DNA of 64,000 nt from Belliella pelovolcani (GTDB lineage Bacteria; Bacteroidota; Bacteroidia; Cytophagales; Cyclobacteriaceae): positions 248,001 to 312,000 of the forward strand of contig NZ_FTOP01000001.1 of assembly GCF_900156785.1 (NCBI RefSeq), in the 5' to 3' direction. The position numbers and the translations under genes are program-made. Below, in pieces: positions 1 to 8,669 of the stretch (position 1 is its first letter; each line of letters opens with the position of its first letter). The notes beneath the pieces were generated by a model. It was not told where the DNA came from. It saw only the letters and a program-made list of their open reading frames with translations, and ran no database searches.

Positions 1-1116
1 GCTCAAAGATTTAAAGATAAATTGGACCTATTGGAAAAATACCAAGCAAAGTCAATGGTCGTCAATCCAAGCATCAGAGATTTGGATGTATTTACCATTG
101 TGACAGATGATAAATTGGCCTTTGTAAACTTCCTGAAAATCAAAAATGGCAGCATCAACCTAACAAAGACCGTCGAGCTAAAGAAAAAACTAGATGAAAC
201 AGAATCCGAATTGCTTCTCACAGCTATCGTCAGGCTGAGAGATCAATTCAATAGTGAGTCCCCAGAAATTCTGGTAAATATTGAACTAGAGGAAGCCATA
301 GAAGGACTCAATATTTTAGTCCCAAAAATTGGAGATAAAAGGCATCTAGTAGACCTTTCCTTGAAAAATGCCAAATACTATAAAAAGGAGAAGGCCTTGG
401 CCGCCGGAGATGTTCAGGACAAAAAGTTCAGGGTACTCAAACAACTCCAATCAGACCTATCACTCAAGGAGCTTCCCGACCACATCGAATGTTTTGATAA
501 TTCCAATATTCAAGGGACAAATCCGGTAGCCTCTATGGTATGTTATATCAATGGCAAGCCAGCAAACAAAGAATATAGGCATTATCATATCAAAACAGTC
601 GAAGGACCCAATGATTTTGCTTCCATGACAGAAGTAGTAGGAAGAAGGTATAAAAGACTCTTAGAAGAAGAAAAACCATTACCCAAACTGATTGTCATCG
701 ATGGCGGTAAAGGCCAGCTATCCTCTTCTGTGGAAGCCTTAAAGAATTTAGGTATTTATGGGCAAGTTCCCATCATTGGCATAGCCAAAAGGCTTGAGGA
801 AATCTATTTCCCAGAGGACTCCTACCCAATTCATATCGATAAGAAATCAGAGTCTTTGAGGTTACTTCAGAGAATCAGGGACGAGGCACACCGCTTTGCT
901 ATTACCTTCCATAGAGATGTTCGAAGCAAAAATGCCTTTGGGACTCAGCTTACCGAAATCGAAGGAATTGGATCAGGCACTGCAGAGAAACTCTTGAAAC
1001 ATTTCAAATCTCTAAAAAAAATCAAGGAAGCTAAGTCAGAAGAAATCGAGCAGGTAATCGGAAAAAATAAAACAGCAATTTTGCTAGAGGGACTAAATAA
1101 AAAAAGCGGCGATTGA
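1..1116 (+). CDS. uvrC: UvrC, excinuclease ABC subunit C (3' part)
   Basis: UvrC makes the dual incision in nucleotide excision repair together with UvrB. The reading frame is open from the first base, so the N-terminal GIY-YIG nuclease half lies outside the window; the 371 codons here are roughly the last 60% of a normal ~600-residue UvrC. Counting from window codon 8, the RNase H-like 3'-side nuclease domain shows ECFDNSN (Asp at ~159) and VIDGGKGQ (Asp at ~227), followed by RIRDEAHRFA. The C-terminus (LTEIEGIGSGTAEKLL) is the helix-hairpin-helix DNA-binding region. The gene faces gldN and its stop codon sits inside the shared terminator hairpin. Its partner uvrB is in the same window but about 46 kb away. 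Confidence 0.97.
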   Translation, partial: AQRFKDKLDLLEKYQAKSMVVNPSIRDLDVFTIVTDDKLAFVNFLKIKNGSINLTKTVELKKKLDETESELLLTAIVRLRDQFNSESPEILVNIELEEAIEGLNILVPKIGDKRHLVDLSLKNAKYYKKEKALAAGDVQDKKFRVLKQLQSDLSLKELPDHIECFDNSNIQGTNPVASMVCYINGKPANKEYRHYHIKTVEGPNDFASMTEVVGRRYKRLLEEEKPLPKLIVIDGGKGQLSSSVEALKNLGIYGQVPIIGIAKRLEEIYFPEDSYPIHIDKKSESLRLLQRIRDEAHRFAITFHRDVRSKNAFGTQLTEIEGIGSGTAEKLLKHFKSLKKIKEAKSEEIEQVIGKNKTAILLEGLNKKSGD

Positions 1117-1136
1117 AATCAATCGCCGCTTTTTTT
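1106..1136. terminator. Bidirectional terminator between uvrC and gldN
   Basis: A perfect 9-bp stem (GCGGCGATT / AATCGCCGC) with a 6-nt loop is flanked by A5 on the left and T7 on the right, so it can stop transcription from both sides. The uvrC stop codon TGA (1114-1116) lies in the stem and loop, and the gldN stop codon is 2 nt beyond the T tract. Confidence 0.9.
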
Positions 1137-1137
1137 A

Positions 1138-1950
1138 TTACCATTCCCAAAGGGCATTTTCCCAATCGAGAAGTCTATATTCGAAATCTAGAGCATCTAA
1201 GAAGGCCTGTAATTCTTGATTTGGATGATTTGGATTAACCATATCCACAATCAAAGCATCATCTTTATTAGCATACTTTCTAACTACTGATCTGAACAAT
1301 CTCAAATCAAAGGCTTGATCATATCCCAGTTCCTTTGACGCATTTTGAAAGTTGATCCACTTGGCTTCAGGATGATCTTGGAAATGATTGTAGAAATCCT
1401 TGAATCTAATGAAAGCAATAGTCTTCTGACCTGCATTGGAATTAGTCTCTGAAGGCATGACTAGTTCAATATACTTCACATCAAATTTCGTCTGGGAATG
1501 ATGCCTATCAAATAGAAAATCTTCTCTGAAATCTAAATAATACAAGTTCTTCATGAAGATACTATCTCCATTTGCTGCTATCCAGAAATTATTCTGAAAC
1601 TCAGCAATAGAAAGTGGCTTAGTGAAGTCCTCATCAGCAAATACTTCCAAAGCATTGTCTTCAACTACAGCTTTGTAAATATTGGTCATGATTCCGTTGG
1701 ACTTCGCATCTCCAGAACCATAGAGCGGCAAATTGTATTTTTCTCTTAGATCTATTCTTCTCCAAACCGCAATCTGATACAATTTATCATCTTCACGAAT
1801 TGGTCTAATAGAAAATACAGTATCTTTCTTGAATTGCCTATCTCCTCCACCTGATGGGTTCATGCTCGTAGGCACTTGAGCCATCAAATCTGTATTAAGA
1901 TAAAATCCCAAGAAGATTAACAGTCCGATTAATTTAGCATGCTTTTTCAT
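1138..1950 (-). CDS. gldN: Gliding motility / type IX secretion protein GldN
   Basis: GldN (PorN) is a periplasmic component that with GldK forms the ring linked to the outer membrane in the type IX secretion system. The 270-residue product starts with a signal peptide ending near LMAQ (about residue 25). The rest has the family's layout: a short Gly/Ser-rich linker, then a domain containing SIRPIREDDKLYQIAVWRRI and LPLYGSG. Its position directly after gldM (30-nt gap), last in the gldK-L-M-N order, fits the usual operon. It ends at the shared terminator with uvrC. Confidence 0.95.
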   Translation of the reverse strand: MKKHAKLIGLLIFLGFYLNTDLMAQVPTSMNPSGGGDRQFKKDTVFSIRPIREDDKLYQIAVWRRIDLREKYNLPLYGSGDAKSNGIMTNIYKAVVEDNALEVFADEDFTKPLSIAEFQNNFWIAANGDSIFMKNLYYLDFREDFLFDRHHSQTKFDVKYIELVMPSETNSNAGQKTIAFIRFKDFYNHFQDHPEAKWINFQNASKELGYDQAFDLRLFRSVVRKYANKDDALIVDMVNPNHPNQELQAFLDALDFEYRLLDWENALWEW

Positions 1951-1980
1951 ATGCTGTATGTTTCACGCCGTAGCGTATGT

Positions 1981-3579
1981 TTACTTGATAATAACATTTG
2001 AAATCTGTGGAGATGACAAAGGCATTTTAATTTTTCTATTCTGGAAGTTTGTTCTGGTAATTTCTGTTACTCTGATCACCAAACGATCTCCAGGTCTTGC
2101 TTGCTCTGCTAAGTTTCTAATGCTTACAGATTCTCCTGAGATACTTACAGAACCTCTAGGCACCTCACTTCTCACTAGCGTAATTTCTCCACCAGTCACC
2201 TCGAATTTCGCATCTCTAGCCATAGTTCTTGCGAATGTAGGCTCAGCTTCTGCTTTGATCAAAATACTCTGAATCGGAGAAATACCCTGACTCATGTCTA
2301 TCGGACCTTGTGTAGTAGAAGGCACGATGGTAGGCATAGGTACAGGCTTGATATCATAGCTCACATCATCGATTTTATTGCCACCACTACTTACTCCGAT
2401 CACTGTCTTTCCAGAAGGACCAGGTATGATAGTCACTTGGCCTGGTCTAGCACCAGCGATAGCAGTACCATTAGATACAGAGAATGATGGTGAATAGCTA
2501 TTACCTAATGCAGGAACATCAATAAATAGATCGTTAGCACAATCAGCATATAGCTGGTTTACTACCTCAGAAGTCACTTTAACCACAGGCTGAGCTACGA
2601 AATATTCGTATTCAATATCCAATACTTGATCCTCTCCACCTACATTGGTGATGATTTCACCCTTGATTACTCTTCGAGATAAGCCTCTATCATCGTATGA
2701 ACCAGGACTAGCTGTAAATTCAATCTTACCAAAACCATTTGTTACTGGTACTTCTCTACCGTCCACGAGCATTTTTGGGACATCTGATGAAGAACTTGAA
2801 GCGATGAACATATCGGCTTCAAATTTAGTCCCAGCGGCTACTACATTAGACAATGCGGCTATTCTTGCTTGAACGATATCTGCTTTGTAATAGAACGAAC
2901 CAATGGTGTTAGTAATTGCAACCAATGACTCACTTTCTACATTCAATACCTCATTCTGAAATTGAGATATCAATGTCAGAACTGCACCTATTGGAGATTT
3001 GACAAATGTCAAATTCACAAAATCTTTGGTTCTAACATCGGGATTATTCTTAAACAAGTCTATCTCTTTGGCATCTTTAGCGATCGGCTGAAAATTCATA
3101 TCAATGCCAATTTCTCTTAGCATTGCTGACACTTCTTCTGGATACTTGTTTAGGATTTCCTGCATTTCATAACCTTTGCGGTTATTATTGAAGATGTTGC
3201 CTGGGATATCTACGTTCTTCAATGCTGAAGTTTTGAACTGACCTTGATCATCCACAGCATTGGAAGCTGTGATCAATTCTTGCTTCATAGACTCCAAGTA
3301 AGTGAATACTTCAGCAGACTTCTTACGAATTTCCTGAGCTACTTTTACTTTTGGAACATCCTTCTCATTATTACCTTGCTGCTCTACAGTACCAGCTATA
3401 GACTGCACTGCAAATTCATTCTTCTGTATATAATTCTTTGATGTTCTTTCTAGTCCATCATTGATCAATACAAATTTTTGTAGGATTTGATTGGATACCT
3501 GAAGTGCTAACAATGCCGTCAACACAAGGTACATCATCCCAATCATCCGTTGTCTAGGGGTTTCTTTACCTCCGGCCAT
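1981..3579 (-). CDS. gldM: Type IX secretion motor protein GldM
   Basis: GldM (PorM) forms, with GldL, the proton-driven inner membrane motor that powers type IX secretion and gliding; its long periplasmic part reaches to the GldK/N ring. The 532-residue protein has the expected start: a short cytosolic N-terminus (MAGGKETPRQRM), one transmembrane helix at about residues 12-30 (MYLVLTALLALQVSN), then a periplasmic region of about 500 residues with the beta-rich domains typical of GldM. No signal peptide is cleaved because the helix is the membrane anchor. It is 43 nt downstream of gldL and 30 nt upstream of gldN. Confidence 0.96.
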   Translation of the reverse strand: MAGGKETPRQRMIGMMYLVLTALLALQVSNQILQKFVLINDGLERTSKNYIQKNEFAVQSIAGTVEQQGNNEKDVPKVKVAQEIRKKSAEVFTYLESMKQELITASNAVDDQGQFKTSALKNVDIPGNIFNNNRKGYEMQEILNKYPEEVSAMLREIGIDMNFQPIAKDAKEIDLFKNNPDVRTKDFVNLTFVKSPIGAVLTLISQFQNEVLNVESESLVAITNTIGSFYYKADIVQARIAALSNVVAAGTKFEADMFIASSSSSDVPKMLVDGREVPVTNGFGKIEFTASPGSYDDRGLSRRVIKGEIITNVGGEDQVLDIEYEYFVAQPVVKVTSEVVNQLYADCANDLFIDVPALGNSYSPSFSVSNGTAIAGARPGQVTIIPGPSGKTVIGVSSGGNKIDDVSYDIKPVPMPTIVPSTTQGPIDMSQGISPIQSILIKAEAEPTFARTMARDAKFEVTGGEITLVRSEVPRGSVSISGESVSIRNLAEQARPGDRLVIRVTEITRTNFQNRKIKMPLSSPQISNVIIK

Positions 3580-3622
3580 ATTATTTCTCTAAAAGATTAA
3601 ACATTTTGCTACAAAATGGGGC

Positions 3623-4426
3623 TTAACCTTTCATGGCTGATAACATACCACCATATATTTTATTCAATGAACTTACGTTGGCGTTCAACTTAGCCAATTC
3701 ATTTTTGAATGCTTCAGTTTCCTTACCAGCTTCATTCAATCCTTCTAAAGCAGAAGTCATATTAGAGTAGAACTTATTTAAAGTCTTCACATGAGAATTT
3801 GCATCCTGCAATTCCATTTCATACACATTATTCAGTGCTGCCAAATTCTTGGTCACTGCTACTACTTGCGTATGGTATTCTTTAGCATCTGTAGAAGCGG
3901 AAGACATTTCAGTCAAAGCTGCAGCAGTCTTTCCATAGGATTGATTGATATCAACCAAGGTTTTAGAAGCTGTTTTTACATTTTCTGCATATTCATTAGT
4001 TGCAACCGCTGCGTCAGATAACTTACCCATTTTTTCAGCTGAGGAAGCAAGATTTTGCATCCCTTTTCCTAAGCTCTCAATCAATTCAGGGCCAATTTTA
4101 GCTTTCTCAAGCATTTCGTCTAATTGCTGGGTAGAACTAGGGCCTGCTGCAACTTTAGCGGCTGCTCTTCTCTCAGCTGGAGTGTCTCCCGCTAATTCGG
4201 GATAAACCTTCGTCCAGTCTAATTCTTCATGCTTTGGCTCAAATGCAGAAAGAAAAAATATAACTGCTTCTGTTGAAAGGCCGACACCGATCATCAAACT
4301 AGCAAAAGGCCAATCTAAGATTTTGAACATCGCACCAAGGATAACGACCGCTGCACCGATACCATAAATCTTTGGCATGATAGAGCCATAAAATTTATAC
4401 TTAAATGATTGTTTGTTCTGTTCCAT
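3623..4426 (-). CDS. gldL: Type IX secretion motor protein GldL
   Basis: GldL (PorL) is the partner of GldM in the inner membrane motor. The 267-residue product has two closely spaced transmembrane helices: IYGIGAAVVILGAMFKIL at about 20-38, and LMIGVGLSTEAVIFFLSAF at about 44-62. The acidic residue in the second helix (STEAV) matches the conserved Glu thought to take part in proton translocation. The remainder is a cytosolic, helical, coiled-coil-like tail. It is the second gene of the gldKLMN operon, 51 nt after gldK. Confidence 0.96.
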   Translation of the reverse strand: MEQNKQSFKYKFYGSIMPKIYGIGAAVVILGAMFKILDWPFASLMIGVGLSTEAVIFFLSAFEPKHEELDWTKVYPELAGDTPAERRAAAKVAAGPSSTQQLDEMLEKAKIGPELIESLGKGMQNLASSAEKMGKLSDAAVATNEYAENVKTASKTLVDINQSYGKTAAALTEMSSASTDAKEYHTQVVAVTKNLAALNNVYEMELQDANSHVKTLNKFYSNMTSALEGLNEAGKETEAFKNELAKLNANVSSLNKIYGGMLSAMKG

Positions 4427-4477
4427 TTTAATTAAAAGTGTAATTGTACGTGATTAAGTTATTTTTAGAGTTGTTTA

Positions 4478-5572
4478 TTATCGTTGTCTTCTTCTATTGT
4501 TGTTGACATTCATAGAACCTGATCTTCCAATGAAGGTCATTGTAGTTCTAAATCCAATGTGTGCTGTTTTCACATCCTGGTATTCATAAGTTCTAGTACT
4601 TGTCTCAAGGTAGTGTGCGATATCTTTCCAGGACCCACCTCTTACTACTTTTCTAGATTCACCTTCTTTGGTAAACTTAGGGTCCAAGTCCCATGTCAAT
4701 GCTGTACCAACCTCACTGTAATCATCTAGTACCCATTCAGAAACATTACCAGCCATATTGTACAATCCAAAGCCATTTGGAGCATATACATCTACAGGTG
4801 CTGTGTAGGAGAATCCATCATCGATATAGTTACCTCTACCTGGTTTGAAATTTGCCATCAAGCATCCTCTCTTGTTTTTCAAGTAAGGACCTCCCCATGG
4901 ATACTTGGCCACATCCTTTCCTCCTTTGGCAGCATATTCCCACTCTGCTTCTGTAGGCAATCTGAAAGGAGGCATCTCGTAGTTAGATTTATCATTGGCA
5001 TTCATGTGATAAGTTCTCCAGGTGCAGTACATATTAGCCTGCTCCCAACTTACACCTACTACAGGATAATTGTCAAATGCAGGATGGTCAAAATAAAACT
5101 CCATCAATGGATCACCATAATGATAAGAGAAACTCGAAGTCCAAACAGTTGTGTCAGGAAGCACTTCGTCCAAATTGAACTGTGGTGGATCCTTCAATGT
5201 AGTAGGTGTAGAATAGGAATATTCTCCAAGTCTAACCGCTTCTACAAATTGTCTGTACTTATTGTTGGACACTTCATATTTGTCCATGTAAAATTCCGAA
5301 ATGGTAACCTGCCTATTGAAGGCTGATTGAGTGGTGGCGATATCTTCATCCGCCTGCCCCATCCAGAATGTACCTGCCTTGACAGCCACCATATCGATTG
5401 GAAGATTCTGTTGCCAACCGACACGCTTGGCGACACCGGTTACTTCCCCTCTTCTGTTATCCTTTTCACTTGCAGATCCTTTCTTCCCAAAAAGTCCACA
5501 ACCTTGTAAAAACGAGGCTGTTAAAAGCATCGCAATCACTGGAAAAAACCTTGAAATCATTTTTTTATACAT
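4478..5572 (-). CDS. gldK: Type IX secretion lipoprotein GldK
   Basis: GldK (PorK) is an outer-membrane lipoprotein that builds the periplasmic ring of the type IX secretion system with GldN. Residues 1-25 form a lipoprotein signal peptide with lipobox LQGC (Cys25). The rest is a formylglycine-generating-enzyme-like fold: GTFWMGQADED, YEVSNNKYRQFV, RLPTEAEWEYAAKGG, NVSEWVLDDY, KVVRGGSW. In GldK this fold is structural rather than catalytic. It is the first gene of gldKLMN. A second in-frame ATG four codons downstream is an alternative start. Confidence 0.96.
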   Translation of the reverse strand: MYKKMISRFFPVIAMLLTASFLQGCGLFGKKGSASEKDNRRGEVTGVAKRVGWQQNLPIDMVAVKAGTFWMGQADEDIATTQSAFNRQVTISEFYMDKYEVSNNKYRQFVEAVRLGEYSYSTPTTLKDPPQFNLDEVLPDTTVWTSSFSYHYGDPLMEFYFDHPAFDNYPVVGVSWEQANMYCTWRTYHMNANDKSNYEMPPFRLPTEAEWEYAAKGGKDVAKYPWGGPYLKNKRGCLMANFKPGRGNYIDDGFSYTAPVDVYAPNGFGLYNMAGNVSEWVLDDYSEVGTALTWDLDPKFTKEGESRKVVRGGSWKDIAHYLETSTRTYEYQDVKTAHIGFRTTMTFIGRSGSMNVNNNRRRQR

Positions 5573-5641
5573 AAATGACAGTAATTAAGTTATGTAAATA
5601 ACTGATAATTTTCTATTTACAACGAAAGCGAAATTTAAACG

Positions 5642-5678
5642 AAAATTTGACAAAAACACTAATCATTTGTCAAATTTT
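5642..5678. terminator. 13-bp perfect inverted repeat between porP and gldK
   Basis: AAAATTTGACAAA at 5642-5654 pairs perfectly with TTTGTCAAATTTT at 5666-5678 across an 11-nt loop. It lies just past the stop codon of the porP/sprF gene (minus strand) and about 70 nt upstream of the gldK start. It could attenuate or end porP transcription before gldKLMN, or be a protein-binding site; the T-rich right arm as read on the minus strand favours a weak terminator. A near -7 box (TAAATTTC, minus strand) follows it. Confidence 0.5.
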
Positions 5679-5689
5679 ACGCATTTTCT

Positions 5690-6661
5690 TTAGAACCTAT
5701 ATCTAGGTGTCCGCTGTATTGCTCTTTGAAATTCCCTAGAAACCTGTGGCAAATTGTAGGTCAACATGAACTCGTGACTCGTAGGAGATTTGGCTTCGAG
5801 CCCTCCTACTACCAAGTCAAATGCATAACCTATTCTCAATGAATTGTCTCTCAAAAGACTATATCCTACTAGTAACGATACCGATTCTTCCCCTCTATAG
5901 GCTAGACCTGCACTTACTTTTTGATTATGTGTGGCTATAACGCTCAGGTCATATGAAAAATTATTAAATGAAACCGTTTTTAAAAGAAAACTTGGCTCAA
6001 AAGTCCAAAATGCAAATGTTCTTATTCTGTATCCTGCATTCAAATAAGAATGATTCCTCAACTGATTCCCTATTGCTCCTTCTCCGAAATCAAAGCCTGG
6101 CTCATTCAAATGACGTGAGCTGATACCCACGTAGAAATTTCTTTGATCATAAATTGCTCCAAAACCCACGTTGAAATTCATTTGGGTTTCTCTTCCTCCA
6201 GCAGGTACTGCTCTATCTGGGTTGACTAAGTTCCATTCATCATATTTGAGCGTACTGGAAAAAACCCCAGCAGAAGCACCCAAACTTAACACCCCTCTAC
6301 GTAGCCTCAAGTGATATCCCAAAGAAAGGTTGATTTCCTGATTGGTGGTTGGCCCAATATTTTCATTGACAAATGACAAACCATAACCCAGGTTGGTATT
6401 ATCTAAAGAACCTGATGCTGTTAGTAATTGTGTAATAGGTGCAGGGCCATTTGCTCCTGAATAGTTGGCCCATTGTGTTCTGTGTAAAGCTGAAAAATTG
6501 TAACCTTTTTCTTTTCCTGCAAAGGCAGGATTATAAAAAAGCCCATTATACATATATTGTGTAAACTGGGCATCTTGTTGAGCATTGGTCTCAGGGCTAT
6601 ATAAAACAACCAAAACCAAAAATGGTAAAAATCTAAGTGTGAAGTCTTTCAGCTTAACCAT
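5690..6661 (-). CDS. porP: PorP/SprF family type IX secretion outer membrane protein
   Basis: PorP/SprF proteins are outer-membrane beta-barrels that connect the type IX secretion ring with particular surface adhesins or cargo. The 323-residue product has a signal peptide (cleaved near TNAQQ, ~residue 28) followed by the family hallmark QDAQFTQYMYN and FYNPAFAGKE, then LGYGLSF, LSLGYHLRLR and a terminal YRF, an aromatic end usual for a beta-barrel. It lies immediately upstream of gldKLMN on the same strand, a frequent arrangement in Cytophagales. The choice between the names PorP and SprF cannot be made from sequence alone. Confidence 0.92.
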   Translation of the reverse strand: MVKLKDFTLRFLPFLVLVVLYSPETNAQQDAQFTQYMYNGLFYNPAFAGKEKGYNFSALHRTQWANYSGANGPAPITQLLTASGSLDNTNLGYGLSFVNENIGPTTNQEINLSLGYHLRLRRGVLSLGASAGVFSSTLKYDEWNLVNPDRAVPAGGRETQMNFNVGFGAIYDQRNFYVGISSRHLNEPGFDFGEGAIGNQLRNHSYLNAGYRIRTFAFWTFEPSFLLKTVSFNNFSYDLSVIATHNQKVSAGLAYRGEESVSLLVGYSLLRDNSLRIGYAFDLVVGGLEAKSPTSHEFMLTYNLPQVSREFQRAIQRTPRYRF

Positions 6662-6738
6662 GTATTAAAAGATTTTATCTTTTGAATTCCTATTCTACAC
6701 ATTTAAACTGAAAAACCCCACAAAAGATTAAAAAGATG

Positions 6739-7512
6739 TTATAAATTATTTGCCTTCTTAATATATAACTCTAATGCACCGGTCATACTTGGCGCATTTG
6801 GCATAGGTGCTTCGATATCCAAAATCAAGTTTTGCTCTCTCACAGCCTCTGCTGTAGTCGGTCCAAATGCAGCAATTCTGGTATTGTTCTGCTTGAAGTC
6901 AGGGAAGTTGGTCATCAATGACTTAATTCCTGAGGGGCTGAAGAAAGCTAAAATATCGTATTTAATGTCTTTCAAATCAGACAAGTCAGCCGCTACGGTA
7001 TGATAGATGATTGCTTCTGTATACTCTATGTTATTTTTAGCCAAGTAAGCAGGAATCTCATCTTTTCTAATGTCTGAGCATGGGAAAAGATATTTTTCGG
7101 ATTTGTGCTTTTTGAAGTAATCAAACAAATCAGAGGCTGTCTTAGTCCCTACGAATAACTTCCTTTTTCTGATGACAATGTATTTCTGTAAGTAATGTGC
7201 GGTTTGATCAGAAATACAGAAATACTTCATATCAGCTGGCATTTCTATTTTGAGCTCTTTACAAATCGTAAAAAAATGATCAATGGCATTTCTACTTGTA
7301 AAAATTACAGCTGTATGTTTTAAAATTTCAATTTTTTGTTTTCTAAAATCCTTGATAGAAACTGGCTCTACTTGGATGAAAGGCCTAAAGTCTATTTTGA
7401 GATGGTATTTTTCAGCCAATTGAAAATAGGGTGATTTTTCATCACTCGGCTTGGGTTGAGAAACTAAAATACTTTTTACCGGGCTGAACCTGTCTTTAGT
7501 AGATTTACTCAT
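6739..7512 (-). CDS. hemD: Uroporphyrinogen-III synthase
   Basis: HemD closes and isomerises hydroxymethylbilane to uroporphyrinogen III in haem synthesis. This family has low sequence identity; the call rests on the two-lobed HEM4 layout over 257 residues: SILVSQPKP at the N-terminus, AVIFTSRNAIDHF (~residues 67-80), YLFPCSDIRKDEIPAYL, YHTVAADL, DILAFFSPSGIKSL and TRIAAFGPTTAEAV. The protein is cytosolic with no signal peptide. It sits between the type IX secretion block and a DUF4271 gene, an adjacency I recall from other Bacteroidota. Other haem genes are not nearby. Confidence 0.9.
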   Translation of the reverse strand: MSKSTKDRFSPVKSILVSQPKPSDEKSPYFQLAEKYHLKIDFRPFIQVEPVSIKDFRKQKIEILKHTAVIFTSRNAIDHFFTICKELKIEMPADMKYFCISDQTAHYLQKYIVIRKRKLFVGTKTASDLFDYFKKHKSEKYLFPCSDIRKDEIPAYLAKNNIEYTEAIIYHTVAADLSDLKDIKYDILAFFSPSGIKSLMTNFPDFKQNNTRIAAFGPTTAEAVREQNLILDIEAPMPNAPSMTGALELYIKKANNL

Positions 7513-7549
7513 CTTTTATAATTCTTTATTTATCCGAACTTGAATATTA

Positions 7550-8665
7550 CTACCCTATGATAAATTTCGAAATTATCAAAAAAGGCACTAATTCCGCGGT
7601 GCAAATGTAAGCAAATAAATGGTAATTATTAAAAGACACGCGATTCATCATAATGAGCATCAGGAAAAAAATACCTATCAAGTATGCCCAGAAAAAACCT
7701 GAAAATGTAAGAGATATAATATATGTCAGATTTTCAGGGCTATTTAAAGCATAAATTGAGATAAGCAATACTATCACAACTAGTAAAATAGACACTATCC
7801 GCAGCAAATAAAAAAAGTGTGAAAATTCATTTTTCCCCAAATCATATACAAAAGTCATAAACTTGATAAAAAGGAATTTTAAAATCGTCACTACAAACAA
7901 AATTAAAGTCAAAACCAGCCAATAAAAGAAAAGTGAATTGAGTCCGCCAGAAACCATCGGCATTAACAATTCAAACTCAAATTCTTTGACTCCGACCAAT
8001 ACAATCAATGATGAAAGTAAATTGATGATAATCACATAAAAAATCACATCCAGTGAAAAAAACTTCTGTAGCGCATTAGTCTCTGAAAAGTCTTCGGCAG
8101 TAAGCAATGACTGTGGATCTATAATGTAATAGAGTACAAGTGGATAAATCAACTTATACAATCCTATCAAAAACAAGATCACAACGAGTGCTACAAAGAA
8201 AAATTCATAAAATCGGCTAATCTCGCGTTTCTCAAACCCTGTCAATTCCTTTTCTACGCTAGAGTAGTCAACGACTCCATTAAAATAACCTTTATAAATG
8301 CTTACATCTGAGGTCTGAATCCCCTTTTTCAACACTGATATAAGAACTTTTTTCTTATCCCCCAACGAGAATCGATTCTTTAAATCTGATATTTCCATGG
8401 TCGTTAGGGTGTCTTGAGATGCATAAAACCAAAGAATATCATCTATAAAAACCGTAGCTCCCTCGGGTAACCCAATTTGGAAACTTGAGTTTGGGAATAA
8501 AGAAATATCCAAAGAGACCTGAATCATTTCTGACGACCTGAACCATCCCCGTTGCTTAGCAAATGCTAATTCATTTTGATAGTTTTCTAATACCTGAGCA
8601 TTACTGGAAAGATTATAACCCAATAAAAAAATCTGAAATAAAACAACCTGAAAATAAATCTTCAT
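7550..8665 (-). CDS. DUF4271 domain membrane protein
   Basis: This is a membrane protein of unknown function. I chose the ATG at 8665, 4 nt after the upstream stop codon, because it gives a clean signal peptide (MKIYFQVVLFQIFLLGYN, cleaved near SNAQ); an ATG 27 nt further upstream would overlap the preceding gene. An N-terminal periplasmic part (~residues 25-145) is followed by about six transmembrane helices to the C-terminus. The layout matches DUF4271 proteins, which are restricted to Bacteroidota and often found next to hemD. It is translationally close to the Omp85-type gene upstream, so the two may act in the same envelope process; no more can be said. Confidence 0.8.
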   Translation of the reverse strand: MKIYFQVVLFQIFLLGYNLSSNAQVLENYQNELAFAKQRGWFRSSEMIQVSLDISLFPNSSFQIGLPEGATVFIDDILWFYASQDTLTTMEISDLKNRFSLGDKKKVLISVLKKGIQTSDVSIYKGYFNGVVDYSSVEKELTGFEKREISRFYEFFFVALVVILFLIGLYKLIYPLVLYYIIDPQSLLTAEDFSETNALQKFFSLDVIFYVIIINLLSSLIVLVGVKEFEFELLMPMVSGGLNSLFFYWLVLTLILFVVTILKFLFIKFMTFVYDLGKNEFSHFFYLLRIVSILLVVIVLLISIYALNSPENLTYIISLTFSGFFWAYLIGIFFLMLIMMNRVSFNNYHLFAYICTAELVPFLIISKFIIG

Positions 8666-8669
8666 AACT

